From: Lycocorax pyrrhopterus obiensis
Lineage: Eukaryota > Chordata > Aves > Passeriformes > Paradisaeidae
Assembly: GCA_014706295.1 (NCBI GenBank)
Contig: JACSVZ010000007.1
Span: 51,536,975-51,600,974 of the forward strand
DNA length: 64,000 bases
Direction of reading: 5' to 3'
The notes under the pieces are model-generated. The model did no database searches. It saw only the letters and a program-made list of their open reading frames with translations, and was not told the DNA's origin. Made by a program: the position numbers and the translations under genes. This document shows, in pieces, positions 1-10,764 of this stretch. Within the stretch, counting starts at the first letter, position 1, and the number at the start of each line of letters is the position of its first letter.

Positions 1-73
1 CCTAATTCAAGACTAGATCACAACATCTGCACCAGATAGAATTTGTCATCTTCTGTCTTCAAGCCCATTGGTT

Positions 74-144
74 GTTGCTTAGCAACTGGTCAATCTCACA
101 GAGTATTTGCCATGACAAATTAGTAGTGTTGTTACCATGACAAC
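74..144. promoter_or_regulatory. Cluster of three RFX X-box-like motifs
   Basis: Three near-palindromic sites match the RFX-family X-box pattern (GTTRCC, short spacer, GGYAAC): GTTGCTTAGCAAC at 74-86, TTTGCCATGACAAA at 106-119 and GTTACCATGACAAC at 131-144. A reverse CCAAT box (ATTGG) lies at 67-71, beside the first site. Single half-sites AGCAAC recur at 385-390 and 483-488. RFX factors bind such sites in promoters and enhancers of ciliary and MHC class II genes. Three dyads within 71 bp in AT-rich DNA is unlikely by chance, so I infer an enhancer or promoter-distal element. No transcript start or CpG island is visible, and the target gene is unknown. Confidence 0.45.
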
Positions 145-499
145 CAGCTTTGTTACTTAATTAAATTGATTTGAATCAGAATTGGCTTTCGGGGAAACAA
201 GTGTGCTGTGTGAAGTAGTAAACATGAGCTTGCAGCTAAACCATTCATGCTTTGATGTAGTAGTCCCTAAAATCATCACCATCAGGATGAAATCCACAAT
301 CAAGTCCTGCAATCACTGTGGACAGACTTACTTAAGATTTAAATTTCATTTTCCAGATTTTTTTAGAGCACTCTGGATTTATTTAGCAACGGTCAAAAAA
401 AAAAAAAGAACCCAAAACCCAGGCTGCTCCAATTTCTTGATTAATGCTTTGACAGTGTAAGTAGGGAAGTTACTGCTCTTTAGCAACCGATTGTGGAGC

Positions 500-3400
500 C
501 ATGTTTCATGTGTCACTGGAAATTGCACAGCTTCACACAGAAAAAAGGAAAAGAAATCAGATTATGTGGGGTAAAGAGCTAGGAATGGAATTTCTTGACA
601 TTCTTTCTATTTCTTCTCCAGTGGCATCTTGGCTTCTACCTTGAAAGTCTCAGTTTTCACCATAATATGGGACTCTGACTGGCTTGAGGAAGTGAGGGAA
701 ATCCCTTCTTTTGATACTTAGGGTCCAGGCAGCACAAAATTAAAATAAGGCAAGCTAGAAATTCAGATTTCACACTACTGGCAAATTTCTTTTAACAGAA
801 ACACCTACACACTTTTTAATTATGTTTTCTACCCTTCTTATCCTCTTTGCAGACTGACAGAGGCACAGGATTAGCATATTTATATCATACATATATTTAA
901 TGAATGAAACCTACACGTTAAGTATGAGCACAGCTGTTGCAGAGTTCAGATACGCAATCTCATGTTTTTTCAGTTTATCTCTATTTTATCACCAGTAATG
1001 TATGGGTGCCTGCTTTTGCTGTCCTTCTTGATCTTCTTGCAAATTTAACTGCACAACTCAAGTTGCGTTTTCCTTATAAAATATTAAATTAACTGCTTGG
1101 AATGATTTGAAATTTCTCATTACATGTGACTGATTTAAAACTCGAATATGCTGTTTTGCATGGGTGTTCCAAAGCTTAAGCCTATGTAAACAATAAATGG
1201 GAAACATCAACCAAGTGGTGACTCACAAGGGAAACTGCAAAATGATGACAAATTCTAAATTGCAAGGTGCTGTGTGGCCTTGCTACATCGCTTGTGTGCT
1301 ATCTGTAATTCACACTGCTATCATTAGAATATGCAGGCTGCCTACTGAATTTCTCTGAAGTAGATTTTTATTTCTTTAGACATTATTAGCAGAGTCTCAC
1401 TTTTTTAATGCACTTGCTTTGAGAGTTTGTCTTTGTTCGGAAGCTTCTGGAAAAATAAATCATTTAAAAGAAATAAGAAACATTTACATATGTACCACTA
1501 GCAAAACCATCTGTCTTTCATTCCTCTGAATGAATTCATACAAAGTGTTTTTCTCCTTTAGATTGTTTTCACAAAACTTGGTGATTGCAACACCTGATTT
1601 ACAGCAGTTTAGATATAAATTCCAAATATTTTAATGTCTTCTCCTTGTAAATATTATACCTTATATGCGTTACCCTGATACAGAGATTTCATCTTCAAAA
1701 ATCCTGTAGAAATGTTATATCGTCCTTCTCATACTTAAAGCAGAATTAATAACAGGAATTGACATCTTTATTATACAGAGAGGGAAAATGCAGAGGAAAA
1801 AATTAAGTCATTGTCAAAAGTTCAGAACTCAGAATCACTGTTCACACATCTGTCACACATGTCAATGTTAGACTTCAAGTTTTGACCGGCTAAAATTGTT
1901 ATACAATAAGTATCTCTAAAAGCTGATTTATAAGTATTTTTTTATTACAGGTCCCTTTATAATTTTTGTGGGATTATAACTGAAAGGAAAAAATTGACTA
2001 TTAGAAGAAAAATAAATTCTAATATGTATTTGTTTTTTGATAGATTTCATTTGTATTTATCTAATTCTGACTATTGAAACAATGTCAGAAACAAGTTGTT
2101 TTCTGAAAAATGCTTATCGATATTAATAAGAGAAAAATCTAAAGAACTAAAGTGGAGCGAAAGTGTGGAGTAAAATTTTGCTCAAAGGGTAGATGCAAGT
2201 CTGAAACAGGGTGGTATTTCAGACTATCCACAAGTTGCACAGTTAATTGAGAGAAGCTGAAAAGCCATGCATAAGTCAGGAACAGAACAGTTTAGGAGAA
2301 AGTAAGAGAAAAGGTATTATCTTTTTTCATACATCAGTGAGCAGAGGGGTAATACCTCATCTGTTCCATGGTTCACTACTCATTTTGGTGACCAAATGGT
2401 GACCAGTCTTCTAATTAAGGTATAGTTTTTAGAAATAGAATTCAGTTCTCTCCAGATGAGATGAACAGACATGTCAGCAGTTTTTATCCATTTAAAAGAA
2501 AAAAGGTAGCAATGCTGTAAATACTTGGATTCCTTCCTAAGCGTATTTAGCCTTCAGAGATCATGAACTAGACAAGTATTGGGGCTTTAGCAAAGGCACA
2601 AATTCAGTAGTTGAGGAACCTGTACAAACATCATTCACAACTGCATGGGGGTTATGGGCACAGGTGTAGAGTGGAGAATGACATGGGCTTTAAACATATC
2701 ATTTCATTAATGTAGCTTCTCCGACCATACAAACAGAAGAGTATTTGCACCACAGCCCTGTTGCATTGAGTGATGGTATGGCCCCAGGAACAGGCCTTCT
2801 GGTTGTGAAAAGCAGCTATTCAATGGCTCAGCCACGGCTAAAACTGAGTCCTTGGCTTCCATGGCCACTTCACAAGGAGAGGGGTTAGGTCAGTCCCAGG
2901 ATGGCTCAGGCAGACAAACCATCTGACCACCAAGCCTGATGAATTATGCCACTCGCCCTTGGGCAAAGCAGGCAGATACTTACCAGGCACTGTCCATTCC
3001 TATTTTAGTGAGCTTAAATAGACAGTAAAAATGCTGTAACTTGGCTTAGCCACAGCTAATGGATGTCACAGTCTTATAATATTCTACTTTTTGATGAAAT
3101 GTTTGAGGGATAAGCCAAAGCAGGAATTTATAAGAATGGCAAACAGCTTTCAGTAGTTTGTCATCACTTATTAGTCTTCTCAGTGCCTCCAAAAGAGTAA
3201 AAGGTTGGGGGCATATTTTTCTTTTCAAGGTTATTGAGTGTTTTTATATTGAAGATGAATACTTCAAAATCTTTGTATAATGATGAACTTCAGACTCCAA
3301 GAAAGAAAAATTTCTCTTTCACAAATGTTTTAATATTCTGTAGCTTACTATCCTCTTCTGATTCACTCTAGGAAATTATGCATTAGCAATATTTTTCCTG

Positions 3401-3604
3401 CCCACGTCTTAAGATTAAAGGTAGAATTGAGCAATTGAAAGTTTGTCCATTCTCTCCTCCATGAACAGTGACAGATCAGAACCATGCAAATATAAACAGA
3501 TGCAGCAGGACTAATTCTGATTATTCTTAAAGCTGGATAGCTGTTGTAAAATTTCAGGGAATTAACTCTATGAAGCTTTAAGATCCTTATCATGAACACA
3601 AACC
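500..3604. other. AT-rich unique sequence, no gene seen
   Basis: Ordinary AT-rich non-coding sequence with many stops in all frames. A slightly more GC-rich part at about 2,700-3,000 contains a strong minus-strand splice-donor-like sequence (CTG|GTAAGT read on the minus strand near 2,982), but no acceptor or open frame supports an exon. No repeat family was recognised by eye. Confidence 0.6.
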
Positions 3605-3672
3605 ACTATTATACTAGGCACTGTACAAACAAGAGTAAAATGTTGTACAGACTTACAAGCTGAAGATAAGGA
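3605..3672 (+). repeat. MIR-type ancient amniote SINE fragment
   Basis: The segment reading ...TACTAGGCACTGTACAAAC... followed by an A-rich spacer and ...ACTTACAAGCTGAAG... resembles a widespread old amniote element. In better-preserved turtle and crocodilian copies it has the same 'aggcactgtacaaac ... agcttacaatct' order. Only about 70 bp is recognisable and it is diverged. The family assignment rests on remembered consensus and should be treated as probable, not proven. Confidence 0.5.
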
Positions 3673-3740
3673 TATTGGTTCTGTAAGAAAGGGGAACTCA
3701 AGAAAACAAAGAAACATGAGAAGTCAATGTGCTATGCTTC

Positions 3741-4003
3741 AGTCACAAAATCATAGAACAAACTGGATTGGAAGGGATGCATCAAGATCATTTACTCCAA
3801 CTCCTGACCCTGTGCAGGACACCCCAAGAGTCCCACCATGTGGCTGAGAGCCTTGTCCAAACTCTGTCAGGCTTGGTGCTGTGACCACTTCCGTGGGGGA
3901 TCTGTTCCAGTGCTCAGCCACCCTCTGTGTGAAAAACCTTTTCCTGACATCTACCCTAAGCCTCCCCTGACTCAGCTTCACGCTGTTTTCTCAAGTTGTT
4001 TCA
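3741..4003 (-). mobile_element. CR1 LINE, 5'-truncated 3' end
   Basis: On the plus strand this begins with the reversed CR1 tail (TCACAAAATCATAGAA) and continues through the conserved CR1 3' region (tggattggaaggga..., ctgttccagtgctcagccaccctc). The minus strand keeps an open frame at 3751-3981 with the end of CR1 ORF2, including the motif DVRKRFFTQRVAEHWNRSP and then the diverged C-terminus. The copy is severely 5'-truncated, as most avian CR1 insertions are, lacks the endonuclease and most of the reverse transcriptase, and cannot move. The open frame is a relic, not a gene. Confidence 0.9.
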
Positions 4004-5914
4004 CTTTCACATGATTAATATTTGAAAAGTAATGTTCTTAAACATTGGTAAATGTCACTAAAAGCAAATGAGGGATACTAAATAAGTAGGAACAAGTTTG
4101 CAGGTAAGGGTACCATGGTTTAAGTTCTGGGCGACAAAAATGCACATTTTAACAAATTGTAGAATCCCACTTGTAGAAATTGGGATATGATATCGTGAAA
4201 GCTGACAGTATCTTTACCTGTGGATGGTTAAAACAGGTTGTGTCTCATAAATTATGTAGATAGTGTTTGGATGCAAGGACTAAGAATCTGTCAGAGTTGA
4301 GCCAGGTTACAAGCCTGAATGACATGCAAGATGGTGATGAATTTGATCAAAAAGAAGAAAGAATAAAGAATTTCTTTCCTTTAGGTCTATGAAGAAAAAT
4401 AAACCCAAGATGATAGTTACATCAGTCTAAACAAATGAAGTGACCAAGACCTGTGGTTTAGAGGAAAAGGAGAATATTGAAGAGAAAGAGGAGGATACCA
4501 CCATAAGCTGAAAGTAACTGAAATAATGGACCGGAGAAGAGATGAAAGGGAGGATTAGAGGAAACAGGAAAACAGGTAAGAGAAAGAGTCAAAAAAGGAG
4601 GAGAAAGACAAGATTTTAAGAGTTCAATTGATTATGCTGATGAGACAAACATGATTTTTAAATCTGATCTTTGACTAAGAATTCTTAACATCTTTGCTGA
4701 GAGGAAGACTTTCCAGTGAAGGCAGATGTAGAGATGAGAACAGGAAAATTCCAGACACATGCTGTATTTCTTTAAAAATTTGAGATGAGAAGAAAAGAAA
4801 AAAAACCCCTAAATTAACACCTAGAGCATTAGTGGAAAACAAGAAGATCTTAAATGGACTTTCTAAGGAAAGGAAAACAAAGACATATTTGTACACTAAG
4901 AGAGAAAACATAGGGAGTAGTGACAGAAAGTCACGGAGAATATGACAAAGTAGATGAGGAGATTCTCTAGGAAAAAATTATCATTAAAACTCATAAGAGA
5001 AGGAAGCAAAAGATCAGTATGGGAAAATCATATAGTTGCTCCAATATTAAATTGGAACATAATGGACAGATTATTGCCTGATAAGTAATCTTGGATGGTA
5101 TTTTTAATTGCTTTTCAGTTTTCTAGATTGCACATAGAAAATTATACTAGGTTCATAAATACCTGTGTGCCTAGGAAAAGCCTGCTAGAAATTTTTAGTG
5201 CTATGATTCAGATCATAATTGACCAAGTATTTATTAGAACAAGTTTATGAAGAAGATATAACAGTGTAAAAGAAAGCTCAGCTTGGAACAGGCCTATGTC
5301 TTGACTGGAAAATCAGCAAGAACCTGGAAAAGTGACTATTTTTCTTGTGAGACTTCACATATTAAGGATTTTATTTAATTCTACTGATCCTCCACTATCC
5401 TCTAACATGAAAAAAAAAGGCCAATATCAAAATGACACAAGCTAGGTTACAAATTCCATTTCCTTCTCTCATTTCTTACTTGCAATATAGTCTTAAAGTG
5501 ATACACATACAAATATATATGTAAATACATACGCATGCATGTACACACACACGACACTATAAAGATACCTTGAAAAATCTAAGAATAGCTACCATATTTA
5601 CAAAGGAAGTAAATATAACCAAGAAACCCTATTACCTTATTTTTACTTTTCAATTGTAGTTTTTTCCTCCACCATGCCAAAAAAATGTATAGAAATTTGT
5701 AAATTCTTAATGAACTTCAAAATTTTACATCTTTTCCTCATTCTTAACAATGCACTTAATATTGCATTAGATCAAGACAGTACACCTGAAAGCATACTTT
5801 CTTAATAGAGCAAAACAAAGGACAAAGTTAAGGTTGAATGCATTACACTGAAAGCAAATGGTGTTGAGTGATGACAGATTCTATTGCAGTTAGGAGGGGA
5901 TGTGTGTTTTCATT
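4004..5914. other. Unique sequence with purine-rich stretch
   Basis: No gene or repeat recognised. About 4,440-4,830 is markedly purine-rich on the plus strand (GAGGA, GAAGA and GGAGAA words) and contains a perfect donor-like CAG|GTAAGA at 4573-4581. A short alternating purine-pyrimidine stretch (ACACACAC, GCATGCATGTAC) lies around 5,530-5,560. Confidence 0.5.
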
Positions 5915-6172
5915 CACAGAATCACAAGGCTGAAAATGACCTCAAGAGGTCAGTTAGTCCATCCCTCTGCCCGAAGGCAAAACCAGCTCTACCTGTGTCA
6001 TTCCTGCCCGTTGCTCGTCTAATCCTGCTCTTAGAGTCCTCTAATGATGGAGATCCCACACTGTCTTTTTTGAGTACTTCCCTAAGCTTTCTGTTAGAAG
6101 GAATTTCATAACATTTTTATGGACTATTCTTTGCCCCAGTTAAGCCTATTGCATCTTAGTCTGGTCAGAGAG
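5915..6172 (-). mobile_element. CR1 LINE, old 5'-truncated copy
   Basis: Plus-strand sequence shows the reversed CR1 tail (CACAGAATCACAAGG), then the conserved order tgacctcaagaggtcag.. / ..tagtccatccctctgcc.. / ..ctctaatgatggagatcccacac.. / ..cagttaagcctattgc.. This is the layout of an older archosaur/turtle CR1 subfamily, different in wording from the copies at 3.74 and 40.45 kb. It is heavily diverged and carries no CR1 frame. The insertion is minus-strand, like every other CR1 in the window. Confidence 0.8.
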
Positions 6173-9100
6173 GGATCTATTAATTTTCATATATTTTTAG
6201 AGTTTTTCTTCTTTGAGAATTTATTTAAGGATAAATGTGATGTGAGGTGTTAATTTTATGTCAAGCAGGACAGAAAAGATCCCTGAAAATATTTTGTGTC
6301 TTTACAGTTATTTTAAGAAAATATTTGGAGTCAGGAGCCTAAAGGTGAAAATAAGGACTGATTTATAGCACTTTTTTCTTCCTTTACATTCATTGAAATA
6401 AACATCTGATGAGTTGTAGGAACATAGTTAATGTACGTTAAGAGGGGAAATTGGGAAATAATGAAGACAATATATTTTTATGTGAAATGAAACATTTGAA
6501 AACATCTAGGAAGAGAACATTGTTGAGTACTGAGTTTTCTATGCATGTCTCCAGCTGAGATCACTGCCCACTGGCAACCACAGAGAGCAGAGAGCAAAGA
6601 GCACCCTGAGGAAGGGTTACCCTTCACTGCCACGGTCAACCTAAACCTGTACCAGTCGTGACCTCATACTTGAATTTTCAGGTTCCTGTGGCTGTAATTA
6701 TATCACAGAGCCTTTCAGGTAGCACACAGCTTCTGAGCAATGGCTTTGGAAATACTGATTTATCAAACACAATGACTTTGTAAATAGCTACTCTAAATAA
6801 AAAAGTGCTGAAGTAGGCTAAACACATTTTATTTTCCTTTTCCTTTTTTTCTAGACTCCATCACCAATCTAAGTTCTTCATCTCACTCTTGACAATTCAT
6901 TGACCACAAGAAAAATTAGGCCAAGAAGCTTCAGAAGTCACATCATTAGCAAGAAGTTACACAAAATGTGACTGTACTTGCAACAGAAACTACAGAAAAT
7001 AAAAATGTTAAAAGTTAATGTATTTCTGGAAAATATTTCTCTCTTCTATTAAAGCAAGGAAAATCAAATCATTCCTCGAGAAAAAAATCTTTTTCCAACC
7101 ATCTCTAATCAAATAATTGTGAGGAAGTTCTTTTACCTATTCTCTTTGGAACTGGCTGACCTGACCTTGGCCAAAGATTTGCAATAGAGTTTTATAAAAT
7201 TCTTGCATATTTACTTGTTTTGATCTTCTTTCAACTCAGCCACCCCTAGATGCAAAAGTCTGCATATTCCACACACTTACGTGTTTGCACCATTTATCAA
7301 AGAGTTTGCAAAACTCTTATTTTTTTTTCCAGATTAACACTTCTGCTTTGCAGCCACTTTCTTCAGTTACTTTGTACTCTAAATTATTTTGATTTATATG
7401 AAAATAATGAAATACAGTGAATCCCTATAAAAATGTTTCATTTAATAAAAATTAGGATGCAGCTCCAATTTGATGATCTCTCATTTAAAAGAAACAGACT
7501 GTAGCACCTCTGTGTAAGTAGAAGAGGAAGAGAAAGGGACAATCTCAGAAAACTACAGTGTGTCTGGGGAGTGGGACACTTTAGATAGTGACACTAATGT
7601 TCATTCTCCAAACAAGCTGGGGGACTACTGAGTTTAGAAAGAGCACTGTTTCCTCACAGCCCAGGGGCCCCACAAACTAGCCTGATTTTTTTTTTTTCCT
7701 GAACAATCTGTATACCACAATCTAATCTTGTATAGCCAACAAGATTTACTGTCATGTTTAGGATGTGTTTTAAATAGTGATTTGCCATCTCTTAAATAAA
7801 TGTTGTTTGTAGCAGGCAGTCTCTGGTTTAGTTTTGTTTTCCCTGTCTGCCATGAGGATCCCATTTTCCCGTTAGTATGCTGACAACACAACTTCGTTAA
7901 GGCTGGTTGGTTCCATTTGCATTGGACATCTCTTCTGCATATAGATTGATGAGTTTAATCAGCGAATCAGGAGAAAGACTTGGACATCAATCAGTGTCAG
8001 TTTTCTTTCTCTCTAATTTCTGATTTGCTGCTTCTAGTTATCAATGCAATAAAATGATGCCAATTTGAGATAAAGGCTTGGAAATAACGCAAAGTTAGTG
8101 TAAAATTGTCAACAGGCCCAGGAGCCCTACTGCATTGTGATCACTGATATTTTGAAAAAGAGACACCATATTTAACAGCCAGGAGCAATGATGAATTCAT
8201 TGTTCACAGTTCAGTAAAGAAAACATTTAGGGGTCTACTGATTAAACCATACCATAATGTCTTTTGTCTTATTAGTAGAACAAAAATATTCCTATGGATT
8301 TCCATGGACTGCTAATGAACCAAAAGGACAGTTTGTGCCTCAAAACCCAGCCTCATCTATCTTTAGAAGTAACATACTCAGTATTGTTTCATAATGCCAG
8401 TGTACCTGGAACATCTCAAAGTAGTGTTTTGTGTATCTATTTTCACAGCAAACTGAAGGAGTGGGAAATTTTTTTCTTCATTTTGGACAGAGTGGTCAAT
8501 TAAAGCATAATAAGACTAAATCTATGCCCTCAAGATCTGAATGTTCATATTGTTCTTTAGGAAGATAGTTCTGAGCATTAGGAAGCTAATTCTTATCAAT
8601 TTGAATACAACTGAGGTTTCCAAATTCCTCTAAGTATCCGGGTCTAACTGACTTCTCAGATCCTGTGAAGGCGATGAATCAAACTAGACCCCCAGGCTAA
8701 TTCCAAGCATTATGCTGTTCTTCCCCAATGGAAAACACCATCCAGGTATACACTTTTGCCAACAGCAGATTGTTTTCCTGACTGTGGGGGGAATGGAGCA
8801 GTGTTTCCTTATTGCTAGACCACCTTTATTGTCACAATCTAGGATGAAGAGACATGTGCAGAGCACTCCTCCCATACCTACAGGTTAGAGATGGAGAGAT
8901 AAGGGAACTGGCAGAGAGATCACTGCTCCTCATGCCCTAGCATGGCCATGTAGTTTTGGTCCACAGTGTGGGCCTAATTAAGGAATTAGACTAGCATCCT
9001 TTTTTACAGGGCTGTAGATTGCAAAACAGTATAGTTAGGCCAATTATGCCTATACCTCATAAAACAGTAAAAAAATTCAGCTCAAAAGCCAGCCACCCAA

Positions 9101-9412
9101 GAAGATAAAATGTCTCATATAATTACACCTCTTGAAGTATGTTTCTGCTTTTATAAATGCTACTACATGTTCATGGCGATTTTTCTTTAGTTTACATGCT
9201 AGAAGTCTGTGGTTTTGAAGCAGTAGGTCCTGAGATTTCTCCCTCAGTATTGAATGATTCTGATTCAGTTATTTACAACATTTTCATTACAAGCAGAAAT
9301 CACACACATATTTGTAACATCAAGTTTGTTTCATTTTTTTAAAACCTCCGGGGAACAGTTTTGCCAGAAATATCTGAGGAAATATCCATTCGATTTTAAT
9401 TTATATTCAGGC
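6173..9412. other. AT-rich unique sequence, no gene seen
   Basis: No gene, RNA or repeat family recognised. Short frames of up to about 85 codons occur on both strands without motifs. A run of T (about 7,688-7,700) and scattered A/T runs are the only low-complexity content. Confidence 0.6.
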
Positions 9413-9458
9413 AATCACAGAATCACAGAATAGAATCACAGAATAGAATCACAGAATC
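9413..9458 (-). repeat. Expanded CR1-tail repeat (AATCACAGAATAG)n
   Basis: About 46 bp made of AATCACAGA and AATAG units, partly as a 13-mer repeated in tandem. CR1 elements end in short direct repeats of this wording, so this is most simply the 3' tail of a minus-strand CR1 whose unit count expanded after insertion. The sequence to its right, where the CR1 body should be, is not recognisably CR1. The body is either extremely truncated or lost. Confidence 0.6.
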
Positions 9459-9699
9459 CTGTAGTCAGATATGCTTAGAATGAAAACCACTTGCCTCACA
9501 TATTAATTCATTCCGCAGTCTGCAATGTCGCACTGACTGAACATACACCATCTTTTTTGCTTCATACTTTGTAAAATAATTTTTCAATTTTAACTTTTTT
9601 TTTAAATTCTGAATGATGCATCTATTGAGAATAGTAAAACCATGATTATGAAATAATAATGATGATGAGAGGATACAACTATCTGCCAAAGCTGTATGT

Positions 9700-9895
9700 A
9701 CTACAATGAAGATTTCTTGTATATTTGTATGCTTGTATTTATATACAGATATAAAAATATGGATAGGTAGATGTATGTATATGTATTTTTATGAGAGTAT
9801 AAAAATGCACATATATATGTATGCATATCTGAATATAAGTCTATAAAAAACAGTCTCGGTACTTCATGTATTTCCATACATATATTTCAGAGAGA
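9700..9895. repeat. TA-rich low-complexity tract
   Basis: Loose TATATG, GTATAT and ATGTAT words in imperfect succession without a fixed unit. This is low-complexity DNA directly upstream of the LTR element, with no motif beyond composition. Confidence 0.6.
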
Positions 9896-9915
9896 CAGTG
9901 GGAGAAGATCCAACT

Positions 9916-9921
9916 GGGCCT
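9916..9921. repeat. Target site duplication, left copy
   Basis: GGGCCT immediately before the 5' LTR. An identical hexamer follows the 3' LTR, as expected from staggered cutting by a retroviral integrase with a 6-bp stagger. Confidence 0.9.
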
Positions 9922-10202
9922 TGTTGTATAATGTATTTAAACCCTCTTGGTATGCACTAGCCAAACTCTTACTCAAGACCAGGATCCACACCAGGATCCA
10001 ATTATTAATTAAGACCACCTCAACCTAAGGTGCTCATCAACCTCCTACAAGCAGCTGTGGCTGCAGGGCACGCACAAGCCCTATAAATCAAGCCCTGGGA
10101 GGACCAAAGGTTGGCGTGGTTGTTCCTGGTTGCTGTGTGTTGCTGTAGCTCTGCTCTGAGGAATCATAATCCAAGGATCAGAAGACTGCGAGCTCTGGCA
10201 CA
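9922..10202 (+). repeat. 5' LTR (281 bp)
   Basis: Begins TGTTGTATAATG and ends GGCACA. The U3 part contains a direct repeat of CCAGGATCCA. A TATA box, TATAAA, is at 10082-10087, placing transcription start near 10,110. No canonical AATAAA is present inside the LTR, so TATAAA itself or an unusual variant may serve for polyadenylation. The first 107 bp match the 3' LTR perfectly; beyond that there are roughly 15 substitutions and a few 1-2 bp indels (counted by hand). Confidence 0.92.
10082..10087 (+). promoter_or_regulatory. TATA box of the 5' LTR
   Basis: TATAAA about 120 bp before the LTR end, in the expected position for a short U3-R-U5 layout. The 3' LTR carries the same box at 10879-10884 at the same offset (160 bp from the LTR start). 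Confidence 0.75.
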
Positions 10203-10204
10203 AG

Positions 10205-10222
10205 TGGTGACCCCAACGTGAT
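10205..10222 (+). other. Primer binding site, tRNA-Trp type
   Basis: TGGTGACCCCAACGTGAT starts two bases after the 5' LTR. It is complementary to the 3' end of vertebrate tRNA-Trp at 17 of 18 positions; position 11 is A where the primer site of tRNA-Trp users has G. Placement directly after the LTR and the TGG start fit a retroviral primer site. Established knowledge: tRNA-Trp is the primer of avian leukosis/sarcoma viruses. Confidence 0.85.
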
Positions 10223-10286
10223 GCCAACACGCGGTGTGAGAACCACTGTGGCAAAACACCCAGAGGGGTCTTCCTACATCTATACC

Positions 10287-10295
10287 CAGGTGAGA
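10287..10295 (+). promoter_or_regulatory. Leader splice donor-like site
   Basis: CAG|GTGAGA lies in the leader between primer site and ORF, where retroviruses usually keep their major splice donor. A second donor-like GAG|GTGAGC follows the ORF at about 10569-10577. No splicing evidence beyond the motif. Confidence 0.4.
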
Positions 10296-10366
10296 ACTGC
10301 TGCAGTGGGACTTTAGTGGTCCGTACCCAGAGAAGTGTAGACTGCAGGCCACAGCGGGGGGAAGTC

Positions 10367-10552
10367 ATGAGCCGGCTCTCTTGGAGCTCTGGAGGCCGCG
10401 AAAAGTCTCCCAGAAAAGAGCTCCTGACTATCACCAGAAGAGGTGAAGACCAGGGGCTGGAGGGAAAAGAGTCTGTCAGCAAAGAACAGGCCATATTTAA
10501 AGCCCTCCTGCATGCACTCTCAAAATCTTTAAAAAAAAACAAAAAGAACTAA
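10367..10552 (+). pseudogene. Short leader ORF, possible gag start remnant
   Basis: A 61-codon frame from ATG at 10367 to TAA at 10550-10552; the frame is open upstream to 10316 without another ATG. The product is basic and hydrophilic, rich in K, R, S and E. Its C-terminal third (SKEQAIFKALLHALSKSLKK) reads like an amphipathic basic helix. Position after the leader donor and this character suggest the first part of a gag matrix domain, cut off when the rest of gag-pol-env was lost. That identity is inference; I see no diagnostic domain, and no late-domain, capsid or zinc-knuckle sequence. Frames on the opposite strand here are shadows. Confidence 0.35.
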
Positions 10553-10686
10553 ATAAAAAACACCTGAAGAGGTGAGCAACCGGAGACTGAGAAAAACTAA
10601 TTTAAAAGTCTTGAAAAGAAATGGAGTAAAAAAATATTAATTTAATTGTTATTTATTAAAAAAGGTTAAAAAAATATATTAAATAT

Positions 10687-10764
10687 AGTTTGGCTAGTGC
10701 AAAACAAAAAGGGGGAATTGTTGTATAATGTATTTAAACCCTCTTGGTATGCACTAGCCAAACT
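10687..10764 (+). other. 15-bp inverted repeat spanning the PPT and LTR edge
   Basis: AGTTTGGCTAGTGCA (10687-10701) is the exact reverse complement of TGCACTAGCCAAACT (10750-10764). The 48-base loop contains the polypurine tract and the first 31 bases of the 3' LTR. In the element's RNA this would fold into a stable hairpin near the 3' end. The right arm also occurs in the 5' LTR. Confidence 0.7.
10706..10717 (+). other. Polypurine tract
   Basis: AAAAAGGGGGAA sits directly before the 3' LTR, separated from its TG by one T. It would prime plus-strand DNA synthesis during reverse transcription. The bases between the tract and TG fit the usual loss of two terminal bases on integration. Confidence 0.8.

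Noticed and set aside
10081..10542. 153-codon minus-strand frame
   Set aside because: It lies antisense across the 5' LTR and leader of the retroelement and crosses functional boundaries; a shadow frame.
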